Source: DASRHT01 sp035293765
GTDB taxonomy: Bacteria > Chloroflexota > Ktedonobacteria > Ktedonobacterales > Ktedonobacteraceae
DNA: 64,000 nt
Reading direction: 5' to 3'
NCBI GenBank assembly: GCA_035293765.1
Contig: DATGMF010000091.1
Span: 71,134-135,133 of the forward strand
The notes under the pieces are model-generated. The model was not told the origin of the DNA. It saw nothing but the letters and a program-made list of their open reading frames with translations, and searched no databases. This document shows, in pieces, positions 16,466-24,967 of the stretch. The translations under genes were made by a program, and so were the position numbers. Each line of letters starts with the position of its first letter. Within the stretch, counting starts at the first letter, position 1.

Positions 16466-17695
16466 ATGAGTAAGATCAAGATGCGTTGTATCGCCTGTGG
16501 CAAGTGGTTTCAGTCGGCAAATGCTAAAGAAGTGACTTGCCCAGACTGCGCGCAGAAAGCTAGAAGAGAGAAGCAGGCGTCCAAGAACGCGCCACCTATG
16601 CCAAATCGGTCAACGGGTCCATTCGTCCAGGGGCCAACCGGCCCGCGACCATCTGTTCCTCTTCCCAAACCGAAGCCAGCTCAGAGCGGAACCGGCCACT
16701 GGTTTGATACGCTTGAAGATGTAAAAATTGCACAGCCCGAGTCGCCCCCAGCTCGCCCCAAGTTTCCGCCATCCCCGGCGCAACGGGATTATCGTAGTGG
16801 ACCGGGTGGGCAGCGTGGACCAGGCGATTATCGTGAAGGTCCGCGCGGCCCGGGTGGCTATCGTGAGGGAGGGAATCGCGGTCCGGGTGGTTATCGTGAA
16901 GGCCCGCGTGGTCCAGGTGGCTATCGTGAAGGCCCGAATCGTGATCGTGGGCCGGGTGGTTATCGCCCAGGCAATACGAGCTTCCCTGGAACGACTTTTG
17001 GGGCGCGTGGACCGGGCATTCGCCAACCGATTGAAGGTGGTCCCGGTCGTTCCGTAAGGACAGAGCGGCCAGGGCGTCCGGGTCCGCAGAAGCCGCGAGC
17101 AAAGACGCCAAGACCGCCAACGCCGCCTAAGCCAAAACGAGAGAAAACGCCGCCGCCACCGCCATTTATGCCAACAGAGGAGCAGGTCAAGCAGGTAGAG
17201 GAACGGTATCTGGAACTGGCGGTTCCGGCTGAGTTCGACGGCATTCGCACCCAGATCGCTAAAGAACTGAGTATTCCCAAAAAGGCGGTCAAGAAGATCG
17301 TTAAAGAATTGCGCGCTCGCCAGAGCATTCCAAGCTGGTGGGAATTGCAAACGTATAAAGGTAGCTCTGAAGAACTGGAGAGAATCAAAGCTGCCTATCT
17401 GCCACTGCTCCCTGTGCCTCCGGTCGGTGTTCACAAGAAAATCGGGGAAGAGCTTGCGCTCAAGCCAGGAGTTGTATATCAGGCCATCAAAGCCATACGT
17501 CTGGAGATGAATCTGCCGCAGTACAATGATCCTGTGCTGCACGGGATAGAGCCGGCGGCAGCAAAGCCAGCCGCCGAAGAGCCAACGACTACAGCAAGTG
17601 ATGCTGAGCCAGTGAGCGTATCTAACGAAGCAATGGCAGAGCCTGCCGTCGTGACGGATGTCGTCGAAGTCAAGGCTGATGCAGCAGAAGCATAA
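16466..17695 (+). CDS. Zinc-ribbon protein with GPGGYREG repeats and duplicated helical domain
   Basis: 409 residues. Residues 1-35 form a zinc ribbon (MRCIACGKWF...VTCPDCAQ). Residues about 110-175 are a low-complexity array of GPGGYREGP-like units, Gly/Pro/Arg rich like RGG-type RNA-binding tails. Residues about 235-350 contain two similar helical units: EEQVKQVEERYLEL...GIRTQIAKELSIPKKAVKKIVKELRAR and SEELERIKAAYLPL...GVHKKIGEELALKPGVVYQAIKAIRLEM, each resembling a helix-turn-helix. An acidic Ala-rich tail follows. The composition suggests nucleic-acid binding; no named family. The repeat array may vary between strains. Confidence 0.7.
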   Translation: MSKIKMRCIACGKWFQSANAKEVTCPDCAQKARREKQASKNAPPMPNRSTGPFVQGPTGPRPSVPLPKPKPAQSGTGHWFDTLEDVKIAQPESPPARPKFPPSPAQRDYRSGPGGQRGPGDYREGPRGPGGYREGGNRGPGGYREGPRGPGGYREGPNRDRGPGGYRPGNTSFPGTTFGARGPGIRQPIEGGPGRSVRTERPGRPGPQKPRAKTPRPPTPPKPKREKTPPPPPFMPTEEQVKQVEERYLELAVPAEFDGIRTQIAKELSIPKKAVKKIVKELRARQSIPSWWELQTYKGSSEELERIKAAYLPLLPVPPVGVHKKIGEELALKPGVVYQAIKAIRLEMNLPQYNDPVLHGIEPAAAKPAAEEPTTTASDAEPVSVSNEAMAEPAVVTDVVEVKADAAEA

Positions 17696-17706
17696 GATCT
17701 TTGATA

Positions 17707-17751
17707 AATTGATGATCAAGCGCGAAAATCTTTCGTGCCTGGTCATCAATT
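17707..17751. terminator. Hairpin between convergent genes
   Basis: Twelve-bp arms aattgatgatca (17707-17718) and tggtcatcaatt (17740-17751) with one mismatch; the inner gcgcgaaa/tttcgtgc also pairs. It lies between the zinc-ribbon gene and the biotinyl carrier gene and probably ends both. Confidence 0.6.
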
Positions 17752-17754
17752 CAT

Positions 17755-18321
17755 CTAACTCTCCCCTTCGATGACGGCCAGAACCTCACCTTGGTCAACC
17801 GTCTGGCCTTTTTGGACGCGCACTTCTACGAGCGTCCCATTGATAGGAGAGGTCAGATCGTTCTCCATCTTCATTGCTTCCAGCACGACCACGGTTTGCC
17901 CCTGCTTTACCGGCACGCCTGCTTCGAGAGGGGTGCTGACGACCAGGCCAGGCATAGGAGCCTGCACTGTTGCCGCCCCGGAGTGCGCGCCTGAGCGCGC
18001 CAAGCCCGCTAACTTGCGCGTGCGCTCATCTTCCACCTTGACTTCAAAGCGTTGTCCCCCGATAAGAATTTCGTACGTCTGGCTATCTTTCTCGCCCGCT
18101 TTGGTGATGCGGCGGGCAAAAACTTCGTAAGAAGTGCCTCCGATGAGCACACTATAGAGTCCGCCCGCGCTGATATTGCCTTTCGCGTCTGCCGCCAGCG
18201 CAGCGATTTTCTTCCAATCGATGATGTGAGCATGCTCCTCAAGGGTAATGCTGCGCTGCTGACCGTTCTCGTCGGTCTCAATCGTATAGGTCTGGTCATT
18301 AATGGTCGTGATATAAGCCAT
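17755..18321 (-). CDS. Biotin carboxyl carrier protein (biotinyl domain protein)
   Basis: 188 residues from ATG 18321 (AAAGGA site); the ORF extends to 18414 without support. The C-terminal 75 residues form a biotinyl/lipoyl domain with VLEAMKMEND, whose Lys carries biotin, preceded by VQAPMPGLVVSTPLEAGVPVKQGQTV. The N-terminal 110 residues are beta-rich and unassigned. It would carry CO2 for an acyl-CoA, acetyl-CoA or pyruvate-type carboxylase. No carboxylase or transferase subunit lies nearby, so its partner is elsewhere in the genome. Confidence 0.88.
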   Translation of the reverse strand: MAYITTINDQTYTIETDENGQQRSITLEEHAHIIDWKKIAALAADAKGNISAGGLYSVLIGGTSYEVFARRITKAGEKDSQTYEILIGGQRFEVKVEDERTRKLAGLARSGAHSGAATVQAPMPGLVVSTPLEAGVPVKQGQTVVVLEAMKMENDLTSPINGTLVEVRVQKGQTVDQGEVLAVIEGES

Positions 18322-18494
18322 GCTGTTATCCTTTGACGTAGTGTGAGGTCTGGCTTGAGGAGAACAGAGCCAGGCCCGAGCATGGATATTATACCATATC
18401 CGTTTTTCTAACATTTCTCTAACATTTCTCCTATGTGGTTCTAACGATTACTATGCCATACTGGGAGATAGATATATAGAGTAGCAACTAGAGG

Positions 18495-18812
18495 ATGGTG
18501 GGCGGAGTGCGGTGTGCTATGACAGGGGTAAAGGCAAAAGGCATGTACGTGGAAAGCAATCGTTCACAGAGCGCCCGGAGTGAAAAGTCCCAGCACTCAT
18601 CATTGGAGCGCGAGCAAATACGCTGTGCGAACTGCGATATTGATATCCTCTGGCCTCCGACGATGGCGCAGGGGAAGACTTATTGCTGTGCCGGTTGCGC
18701 TGCTGGTGGCCCTTGTAGTTGTGATTATTCCCTGTACCGCTCAGTGACTATCGCAGGCGTCATCCATTATGGTCCTGGCACCCGGAATGACGCAGAGGCT
18801 GAGCAGGGGTGA
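18495..18812 (+). CDS. Small cysteine-rich metal-binding protein upstream of groES
   Basis: 105 residues from 18495; the ATG at 18519 (GGAG 10 bp upstream) or 18543 may be the true start. The C-terminal half has a dense Cys cluster, CANCDIDILWPP then TYCCAGCAAGGPCSCDYS, eight Cys in about 36 residues. This resembles small metallothionein-like or zinc-finger proteins. It ends 71 bp before groES on the same strand and could be co-transcribed with the chaperonin genes, which would suggest a stress role. Family not identified with certainty. Confidence 0.65.
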   Translation: MVGGVRCAMTGVKAKGMYVESNRSQSARSEKSQHSSLEREQIRCANCDIDILWPPTMAQGKTYCCAGCAAGGPCSCDYSLYRSVTIAGVIHYGPGTRNDAEAEQG

Positions 18813-18883
18813 GGGCAATCATACATAGCTGTTTCATCGCCCGCTTATTCGAATATGCTAGTTAGGAAAGGATGTTACACGTC

Positions 18884-19174
18884 GTGGCAAAGATTCGTCC
18901 TGTTGGCGACCGAGTGGTCGTGAAGCCTGCCCCTAAAGAGGAAGTTACCCGCAGTGGTATCGTGATCCCCGACACCGCTAAAGAGAAGCCCCAGGAGGGC
19001 ATTGTGATTGCGGTTGGCAGTGGCCGTCTCCTGGAGAATGGCGAGCGCTCCCCAATTGATGTGAACGAGGGAGATCGTGTGCTGTTCGCCAAATATGGTG
19101 GCACCGAATTCAAACTGGATGGCGAAGAGTACCTGGTGCTCAAAGAGAGTGATATTCTGGCCGTGGTTGGCTAA
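18884..19174 (+). CDS. groES: Co-chaperonin GroES
   Basis: 96 residues from the GTG at 18884, giving the usual start (M)AKIRPVGDRVVVKP; an ATG at 18872 in frame overlaps its own ribosome site (AGGAAAGGA, 18864-18872) and is less likely. Family features: mobile loop around EEVTRSGIVIPDTAKEKPQ, GRLLENGER, GDRVLFAKYGGTEF, final SDILAVVG. The heptamer caps GroEL. groEL follows after 24 bp. No CIRCE operator (TTAGCACTC-N9-GAGTGCTAA) is visible upstream, so heat-shock control, if any, is by another route. Confidence 0.97.
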   Translation: MAKIRPVGDRVVVKPAPKEEVTRSGIVIPDTAKEKPQEGIVIAVGSGRLLENGERSPIDVNEGDRVLFAKYGGTEFKLDGEEYLVLKESDILAVVG

Positions 19175-19198
19175 TTTTAGAGGGAAGGACTATTTTTC

Positions 19199-20824
19199 AT
19201 GGCAAAACAGCTTGTATTTGAAGACGAGGCTCGTCGTTCCCTGAAGAAGGGGATTGATATCCTGGCAGAGGCTGTCAAGACCACCCTCGGCCCTAAAGGG
19301 CGTAACGTCGCTCTGGATAAAAAGTTTGGCGCTCCCACCGTGACCCATGACGGCGTCACGGTTGCAAAAGAGATCCAGCTTGAGAACCCATTCGAAAACA
19401 TGGGGGCGCAACTGCTCAAAGAAGCTGCCACCAAGACCAATGATGTCGCGGGCGACGGCACCACCACCGCCACCGTTCTGGCGCAAGCCATCGTCAACGA
19501 GGGCTTGAAGAATCTGGCCGCCGGGGCCAATCCCATGCAGTTGAAATTTGGCATTGATAAGGGGACCGAGGCCGTCGTCGAATATATTCGCAAAATGGCC
19601 GTTCCCGTTGAGGGCAAGAAGGAGATCGCCCAGATCGCCTCGATTTCTGCCGCCGACGAGCAGATTGGTAATCTGATCGCCGAGGTGATGGACCGCGTGG
19701 GCAAGGATGGCGTCATCACCGTCGAGGAGTCACGCGGCATCAACTTCGAGGTTGAGTATGTCGAAGGTATGCAGATCGACAAAGGCTACATCTCCCCCTA
19801 TTTCGTGACCAATGCCGAAAAGATGGAAGCCACGCTCGAAAATCCGTACATCCTCATCACCGACAAAAAGATCAGCTCCGTGCAGGATATCCTGCCTGTG
19901 ATCGAAAAGGCTGTGCAGCAGGGCCGTCGTGAGATGGTGATCATCGCGGAAGACGTGGACGGCGATGCGCTGCCGACCCTGGTGGTCAACAAGCTGCGCG
20001 GCATCCTCAATGTTCTGGCGGTCAAGGCCCCCGGCTTTGGAGATCGGCGCAAAGAGATGCTGCGTGATATCGCGATTCTGACCGGCGGACAGGTGATCAG
20101 CGAAGAGATGGGCCGCCGTCTGGATAGCACCACCCTGGCCGACCTGGGGTCTGCTCGTATGGTAACTGCGCACAAAGATGACACCACCATCGTCGAGGGT
20201 CACGGCGATCCGGCGGATATCCAGGGCCGCATTCGTCAAATCAAAGCGCAGATCGAAGAGACCACCAGCGACTACGACCGCGAAAAGCTCCAGGAGCGCC
20301 TGGCGAAATTATCCGGCGGAGTCGCCGTAATTAAGGTCGGCGCGGGCACCGAAGTTGAAATGAAATATCGTCAGACGCGTGTAGAGGATGCGCTTTCCGC
20401 GACCCGCGCGGGCGTTGAAGAAGGCATGGTTCCGGGTGGCGGTGTGGCTCTGTTAAACGCCGTTGAGGCGCTCAACGACCTCAAGCTCACTGGCGATGCG
20501 GCAACCGGCGTCACCATTCTACGGCGCGCTCTGGAAGAGCCGGTGCGCCAGCTCGCTATCAACGGCGGTCGCGATGGCTCGGTCGTGGTTGAGGGCATTC
20601 GTCGCGCTCAGCAAGAGAAGAAGGATATGCGTATCGGCTATAACGTCCTTACCGATCAATATGTGGACATGTTCGATGCCGGCATCGCCGATCCTGCCAA
20701 AGTAACGCGCTCGGCTTTGCAGAACGCCGCCAGTATCGCCGCGATGATCCTTACCACTGAGGCGCTCATCACCGACGTGCCTGAGAAGGAAAAAGCCGCA
20801 GCTCCTGCCATGCCTGATTACTAG
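19199..20824 (+). CDS. groEL: Chaperonin GroEL
   Basis: 541 residues, standard length. Contains TTLGPKGRNVALDKKFGAPTVTHDGVTVAK, the ATPase signature VAGDGTTTATVLAQA, the apical domain (about 190-375) and VPGGGVALLNA near the C-terminal hinge. It forms the tetradecameric folding cage. The C-terminal tail reads KEKAAAPAMPDY and lacks the flexible GGM repeats of many GroELs. Second gene of the groESL operon, closed by a strong terminator. Confidence 0.98.
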   Translation: MAKQLVFEDEARRSLKKGIDILAEAVKTTLGPKGRNVALDKKFGAPTVTHDGVTVAKEIQLENPFENMGAQLLKEAATKTNDVAGDGTTTATVLAQAIVNEGLKNLAAGANPMQLKFGIDKGTEAVVEYIRKMAVPVEGKKEIAQIASISAADEQIGNLIAEVMDRVGKDGVITVEESRGINFEVEYVEGMQIDKGYISPYFVTNAEKMEATLENPYILITDKKISSVQDILPVIEKAVQQGRREMVIIAEDVDGDALPTLVVNKLRGILNVLAVKAPGFGDRRKEMLRDIAILTGGQVISEEMGRRLDSTTLADLGSARMVTAHKDDTTIVEGHGDPADIQGRIRQIKAQIEETTSDYDREKLQERLAKLSGGVAVIKVGAGTEVEMKYRQTRVEDALSATRAGVEEGMVPGGGVALLNAVEALNDLKLTGDAATGVTILRRALEEPVRQLAINGGRDGSVVVEGIRRAQQEKKDMRIGYNVLTDQYVDMFDAGIADPAKVTRSALQNAASIAAMILTTEALITDVPEKEKAAAPAMPDY

Positions 20825-20848
20825 GGTCTTGTCCTCTATTGCGAACAG

Positions 20849-20896
20849 AAGAGGAACGCACCCATTTCAGCAAAGGGTGCGTTCCTCTTTTCCTTT
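20849..20896 (+). terminator. Rho-independent terminator of groESL
   Basis: Perfect 15-bp stem aagaggaacgcaccc (20849-20863) / gggtgcgttcctctt (20875-20889), followed by T-rich sequence to 20896. Confidence 0.93.
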
Positions 20897-20908
20897 AGCT
20901 AATAGCCC

Positions 20909-21832
20909 TCAGGAAAGGAACTGTACCGAGTCGAGCATCGGCTGGGCGTACTTCTGTACAGCCTCGTTGTAATAGACGTCAGGCATGAGAAAAGTGATGT
21001 TGTAATAGATCTTGTTGTGTAGCACTGAAAGCGTTGTGATATGGATATCGTTGCCTGCGCTGTCAGTGAATAGCGCGTCTTGCTGCGCCCATTGGGCTCC
21101 CCCGACCATAATTTGAGGGGTAGGTGTGGGAATGGCTCGCAAGTTATTGATGCCTTGAGTGTTACTCAGGTTGCCAAGCCGGGTTGAATTAAGATCATTG
21201 GCGCTCTGAAACTGGGCAGAGCCGGAATCGGTAAGGCGACCAACCACGAAATCCATGTTGAGTTGCTGTTGTGATGTTGATGGATGAAAAGCGACAAAAG
21301 TTACATTCGTTGACTTCTGAGGGGCTTCCGCCACCCAGTCAGACGGGTACTGTAGTGAGATATTTACATCCTGACTGTCTGTTTTTTTAAAAGGCGCCGG
21401 AGCGGGCAAAACATTGGTTTGTTGTGCAGGAGTAGCAGTAGGGGTGGGGGAAGGGGAGTTTAACTTGCTCGCGGATTGCCGGTTGGCGCTTGTCTGCGCC
21501 CCGCCAAAGGATAATTGGCCTTGCGTAAAGAGGATACCCAGAGTACTGCCCACTCCTAGTAACGGTATAAGCAGGAGAACTCCTACGATTTGCAGGATGC
21601 TGCGCGTGGAACGTTTTGTTTTGATAGCTTGATTGCTTCCAGCGGCATCTACGGTTGGCCCGGTAGCGCCTCTCAGGTTTTGCGGGACGGTGGTGGGCCA
21701 GGGAGGAGCCCCGGCGGGCAGGTAAGAAAATACTGTTGATGCTCCTGTTGGATCGGACCGCAGGAAAGAGCCACAATTGGAGCAATAGGTGGTCGCATCT
21801 GGAAGTTCGGTCAGGCATCGAGAACATTGCAT
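20909..21832 (-). CDS. Zinc-ribbon membrane-anchored protein with extracytoplasmic domain
   Basis: 307 residues. N-terminal zinc ribbon (MQCSRCLTELPDATTYCSNCG), a Pro/Ser/Thr-rich linker, one transmembrane helix (about 80-102, ILQIVGVLLLIPLLGVGSTLGILF), a second Ser/Thr/Pro linker and a C-terminal domain of about 160 residues (ISLQYPSDWVAEAPQ...VTFVAFHPSTSQQQLNMDFVVG...MLDSVQFLS), which resembles the PsbP-like fold of surface lipoproteins with an ILYPxDW motif. Function unknown. A second gene follows its own start region: the upstream 86-residue gene ends 12 bp before, so both are probably one operon driven from 22177-22205. Confidence 0.7.
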   Translation of the reverse strand: MQCSRCLTELPDATTYCSNCGSFLRSDPTGASTVFSYLPAGAPPWPTTVPQNLRGATGPTVDAAGSNQAIKTKRSTRSILQIVGVLLLIPLLGVGSTLGILFTQGQLSFGGAQTSANRQSASKLNSPSPTPTATPAQQTNVLPAPAPFKKTDSQDVNISLQYPSDWVAEAPQKSTNVTFVAFHPSTSQQQLNMDFVVGRLTDSGSAQFQSANDLNSTRLGNLSNTQGINNLRAIPTPTPQIMVGGAQWAQQDALFTDSAGNDIHITTLSVLHNKIYYNITFLMPDVYYNEAVQKYAQPMLDSVQFLS

Positions 21833-21844
21833 GGCAGCACCCCG

Positions 21845-22105
21845 TTATTCTGGTGATTTGATCAAACGACAGTCAAAGCGTACAACACCACTATGGCGCT
21901 CAGTAACGACTTTTATTACTTCAAGCCTGATTGGCTCGCCAACGGAGATCGGAATATCTGTTTCGTCTAATACACGGCACTCAAAATGACGCTCAGGATC
22001 GGCTGTGTCAGCGATGACACAGCAAACGTAGGGATGTTCCTCTCCTTGAAACACTGTTTTCAGTCCGGGCTCTTTCTCTAAGAGTGTCCCACTTCTGACC
22101 ATCAA
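21845..22105 (-). CDS. Small conserved-looking protein, unknown function
   Basis: 86 residues from ATG 22105 (a second ATG at 22102). The sequence (EKEPGLKTVFQGEEHPYVCCVIADT...ISVGEPIRLEVIKVVTERHSGVVRFDCRLI) is beta-rich with alternating hydrophobics and could be a small barrel. No motif recognised. It has its own strong promoter with an operator-like palindrome about 70-100 bp upstream, and precedes the zinc-ribbon membrane protein by 12 bp. Confidence 0.6.
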   Translation of the reverse strand: MMVRSGTLLEKEPGLKTVFQGEEHPYVCCVIADTADPERHFECRVLDETDIPISVGEPIRLEVIKVVTERHSGVVRFDCRLIKSPE

Positions 22106-22176
22106 ACCTTGCTCCTTGCCATACTACCACTACCCAATATGCCTGTTTTTTGGCATATGCAATCCCCTTTGGTGAA

Positions 22177-22206
22177 ACTATAGAGAAGAGTTGACAAATT
22201 GTCAAC
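22177..22206 (-). promoter_or_regulatory. Promoter with operator-like palindrome
   Basis: Minus strand: TTGACA (22205-22200), exactly 17 bp, TATAGT (22182-22177). The -35 lies inside the palindrome gttgacaa-a-ttgtcaac (22190-22206, 8-bp perfect arms), which could be bound by a dimeric repressor. Confidence 0.75.
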
Positions 22207-22250
22207 CTTTTTGGGATCTGTAATTTTCTCTAGCTTACTATTCAGATTGC

Positions 22251-23240
22251 TTATGCGGGGTAAGTTGGATTGACGATGTTGGGCGGGCGCTGTCCTAGAG
22301 CGTGGGCAACGATATTTGCGCTTGCCATCGTTGCCATCAGCGTGCGCGTTTTAAGCGAGGCGCTACCAATATGGGGTAGCAGTACGACCTGTTCCATTGT
22401 GAGCAGTTCCGGCTCGATTGCCGGTTCGCGCTCGAACACGTCCAGACCAGCGCCTGCGATCTCTTTTGTCTGCAATGCCTGCACCAGGGCCTTCTCATCC
22501 ACAATCGGGCCGCGAGCGGTATTAATCAGGATGGCGGTTGGCTTCATCAATGCCAGCTCCCGGGTGCCAATGAGATGGTGTGTATCAGGTGTGTAAGGCG
22601 TGTGAATGCTGACGAAATCGGATTGGCGCAATAATTCGTCCATAGAGACATACGTCAGGTGATAGGCGGCTTCTTCTTCTGGAGCGAGACGCTGCCGGTT
22701 GTGATACAACACCTGCATCTCGAAGCCGCTGGCACGCTTTGCCATAACCTTGCCGATGCGGCCAGCGCCAATGAGGCCGAGCGTGGCATGGTGAACCTCA
22801 GCGCCGCAGAAGAGCAAGGGTCCCCAGTTCGTAAATTTGCCTGCTCGCACATAGCGTTCCGCTTCAGCAACGCGCCGTGCCGTCGCAATAAGCAGACCAA
22901 ATGCCAGGTCCGCCGTTGTATCGGTGAGCACGCCTGGCGTATTAGTGACTGCGATCCCAAGACGAGTCGCGGTCGCAACATCGATATTATTAAAGCCAAC
23001 CGCCATATTGGCAACCAGCTTCAAGCGTGGCGAACTGGCAGCGCAGCGTTCCAGGAAGCGGGCGTCGATTGTGTCGGTGAGCAAGCAAAAGATATAGTCA
23101 TGCCCTGGGCCGCGCGCGAGCAGTTCTTCCGGCGACCAGACTAATCCCTCCTCCATATTGCCTTCGACCTCGCCGATCTCTTCTAATGGCGGGTACGCAG
23201 CCTGGGGAATCTTCTGCGTGACAAGAATACGCACTGTCAT
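22251..23240 (-). CDS. D-2-hydroxyacid dehydrogenase (glyoxylate/hydroxypyruvate reductase type)
   Basis: 329 residues from ATG 23240; the upstream extension overlaps the preceding gene and is not needed. NAD(P)-binding motif LGLIGAGRIGKVMAKRA (about 153), catalytic Arg in INTARGPIVDEKAL, Glu in GLDVFEREP, His in LLPHIGSAS, all as in the family. It reduces glyoxylate, hydroxypyruvate or a related 2-ketoacid with NAD(P)H. It starts 31 bp after the J-domain protein gene ends and is probably read with it. Confidence 0.9.
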   Translation of the reverse strand: MTVRILVTQKIPQAAYPPLEEIGEVEGNMEEGLVWSPEELLARGPGHDYIFCLLTDTIDARFLERCAASSPRLKLVANMAVGFNNIDVATATRLGIAVTNTPGVLTDTTADLAFGLLIATARRVAEAERYVRAGKFTNWGPLLFCGAEVHHATLGLIGAGRIGKVMAKRASGFEMQVLYHNRQRLAPEEEAAYHLTYVSMDELLRQSDFVSIHTPYTPDTHHLIGTRELALMKPTAILINTARGPIVDEKALVQALQTKEIAGAGLDVFEREPAIEPELLTMEQVVLLPHIGSASLKTRTLMATMASANIVAHALGQRPPNIVNPTYPA

Positions 23241-23271
23241 AGCAACCTCACATTTGAGTAAACAAAATAGA

Positions 23272-24654
23272 CTACTGCCAGATGTGGATCGTGCCGTCGG
23301 TAAGCGCGACGGCGAGCTGCTTTTCGGCAAAGTGCAGCGCGCTGATCTGCCAGGGATGATAAAGTTTTTGTATGACCTGGTTCGTATCGACTGACCAGAG
23401 GTCGATGACCCCCTCGTTCACTTCGCTATCTTCGCGCGCTACCGCCAGCCATTGCCCATCGGGAGAGAGTGCCAGCCTGGCCGTTCCTCCCATTGTGCCG
23501 CTGGCGTATTCGCTATAGACGCCGGTGACGGTATCGCAGAGCCGGATGGTATTGCCTTTATAGACAAAGGCGATCTTGCGGGCATCGGGCGTAATAGTGT
23601 AGGGCGGCGTGCAATCCTCACAGCGTCCAACGATGATGGAGGATGCAACCTGAGGGCGCACCGGACCGCCAAAGCGACCTTTTGTAGTAAGGTCCCAGCA
23701 TCGTACGATGCCCATCTGCTGCTGCTCGTGTGGCACCTGGGCGCAGGAGAGCGTTACCAATGTATGTCTATCCTGAGAGAGTGCGCGCATCCGTATGGCC
23801 CAGAAACGCCGATTCTCCATGCCTTCCTCTATACAGGAAAGCGGATCAATCAGGCTGGTTGGAGGCGTGCCTACTTCATGATTGACAACATCAGTGCCTC
23901 GCACTCCCCAGGCGCTAGGGGAGCGGGGATCTTCTGTAAAGTAAGGTAAGGCCATAGAAACTATGCGCTTGCCTTCGGGCTTGACTTGCAACGTCATATC
24001 GAGCGAATAGTGTGCGGAGACTGAGCGCTGAATCAGGTTATAGCTCCAGAGCAAAGCGCCATTGTAAGTATCCCAGACATGCAGGTTGAGTCTGCCCCAG
24101 CCAGCCAGTAATGAGCCCGCGTCGGAAAAGCGCAATTCACGTAGTGATTCAAGTGTGAGCGCGGGATCGGCAACAATGTGGGTGGCCATGGTCGGTTGGT
24201 CATCAATCACCTGCCAGATCGCTCCTTTGCCATCCAGCGAGCCGGCGGCCACGAGCATGCCATGTACGGTTTTAACGCTGTGCAAAGCTGAGATGACGCC
24301 CAGGGCGCTATTGATCGATGGGCCGACCTGAAATGGCCCCCTGGTGCTGAAAATATTCAGGCCGGAAAACTCCACATGTTCAGCAGGATCAAACATATGT
24401 GAGCGTGGGCGGGTGAATCCCTTTTTGCGCAGGTCTATCACGCCACCTATCACTGTATCGTAGCTGCGGCGTTTCTCTGGATCGCTTAGCACAGCGTAGG
24501 CGCGATTAATGCGCTTCATCTCGATGGCGCCCTCGGGTCCGGCGAGGTCGGGATGGCAGCGTCGTGCCAGTTGACGATAAGCGCGTTTGAGCATATCACT
24601 ATCGGCGTCAATTGGTACGCCTAAAATAGCATAGTAGTTTTCAGGTCTATCCAT
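23272..24654 (-). CDS. J-domain protein with WD40-like propeller
   Basis: 460 residues from the ATG at 24654 (an in-frame GTG at 24672 is possible; neither has a good ribosome site). Residues 1-65 are a J domain (NYYAILGVPIDADSDMLKRAYRQLARRCHPDLAGPE...INRAYAVLSDPEKRRSYD) with the HPD motif that stimulates DnaK ATPase. The remaining ~390 residues form a beta-propeller with repeats such as LALSPDGQWLAVARED, VIDLWSVDTNQVI and ALTDGTIHIWQ. No Gly/Phe or zinc-finger region, so this is a class III J-protein, perhaps bringing DnaK to a partner held by the propeller. The fusion is uncommon. Confidence 0.82.
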   Translation of the reverse strand: MDRPENYYAILGVPIDADSDMLKRAYRQLARRCHPDLAGPEGAIEMKRINRAYAVLSDPEKRRSYDTVIGGVIDLRKKGFTRPRSHMFDPAEHVEFSGLNIFSTRGPFQVGPSINSALGVISALHSVKTVHGMLVAAGSLDGKGAIWQVIDDQPTMATHIVADPALTLESLRELRFSDAGSLLAGWGRLNLHVWDTYNGALLWSYNLIQRSVSAHYSLDMTLQVKPEGKRIVSMALPYFTEDPRSPSAWGVRGTDVVNHEVGTPPTSLIDPLSCIEEGMENRRFWAIRMRALSQDRHTLVTLSCAQVPHEQQQMGIVRCWDLTTKGRFGGPVRPQVASSIIVGRCEDCTPPYTITPDARKIAFVYKGNTIRLCDTVTGVYSEYASGTMGGTARLALSPDGQWLAVAREDSEVNEGVIDLWSVDTNQVIQKLYHPWQISALHFAEKQLAVALTDGTIHIWQ

Positions 24655-24841
24655 AGCATCCCATGCTACCACATTTAGAGGGACAGGTCACAAATAGTAA
24701 TAGATCATCGCAACTAACAAAAAGTCAAGTTTTATGTTATTCTAGCTGAGCCTAAAACGTCTGTATTATCTGATTATGTAGAAAAATAGGACATGTTTAA
24801 CAGGCGGTGCTTATTATCAGGGTTCTGGCGTATATATATTA

Positions 24842-24940
24842 TTTCAGTACCCTCAAGCGGGTCGTGATAGCCACCAGCTCCCGCTGCCCCTCTTGAGGAG
24901 AAGTATATCATCGAATCCGAAGGTGTCAAGGGAAAATGCA
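24842..24940 (+). repeat. 99-bp interspersed repeat, copy A
   Basis: Member of a four-copy family (others at 29381, 42195, 48124). Features: 5' ttcagtaccctcaag, a paired stem cctcaag/cttgagg, an inner stem gcggg/cccgc, then a conserved single-stranded 3' part ccgaaggtgtcaagggaaaatgc. It lies in the 313-bp gap before the Ser/Thr kinase gene and ends 27 bp before its ATG. It could be a leader RNA structure here. Confidence 0.8.
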
Positions 24941-24967
24941 GTAAAAACTTTTTAGGGGGAGAGCAAA

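Noticed and set aside
16610..17749. 379-residue minus-strand ORF opposite the GPR-repeat protein
   Set aside because: Caused by the repetitive, stop-poor sequence; composition (many Trp, Arg, Thr) is unnatural.
18812..18884. CIRCE/HrcA operator before groES
   Set aside because: No TTAGCACTC-N9-GAGTGCTAA or near match in the interval.
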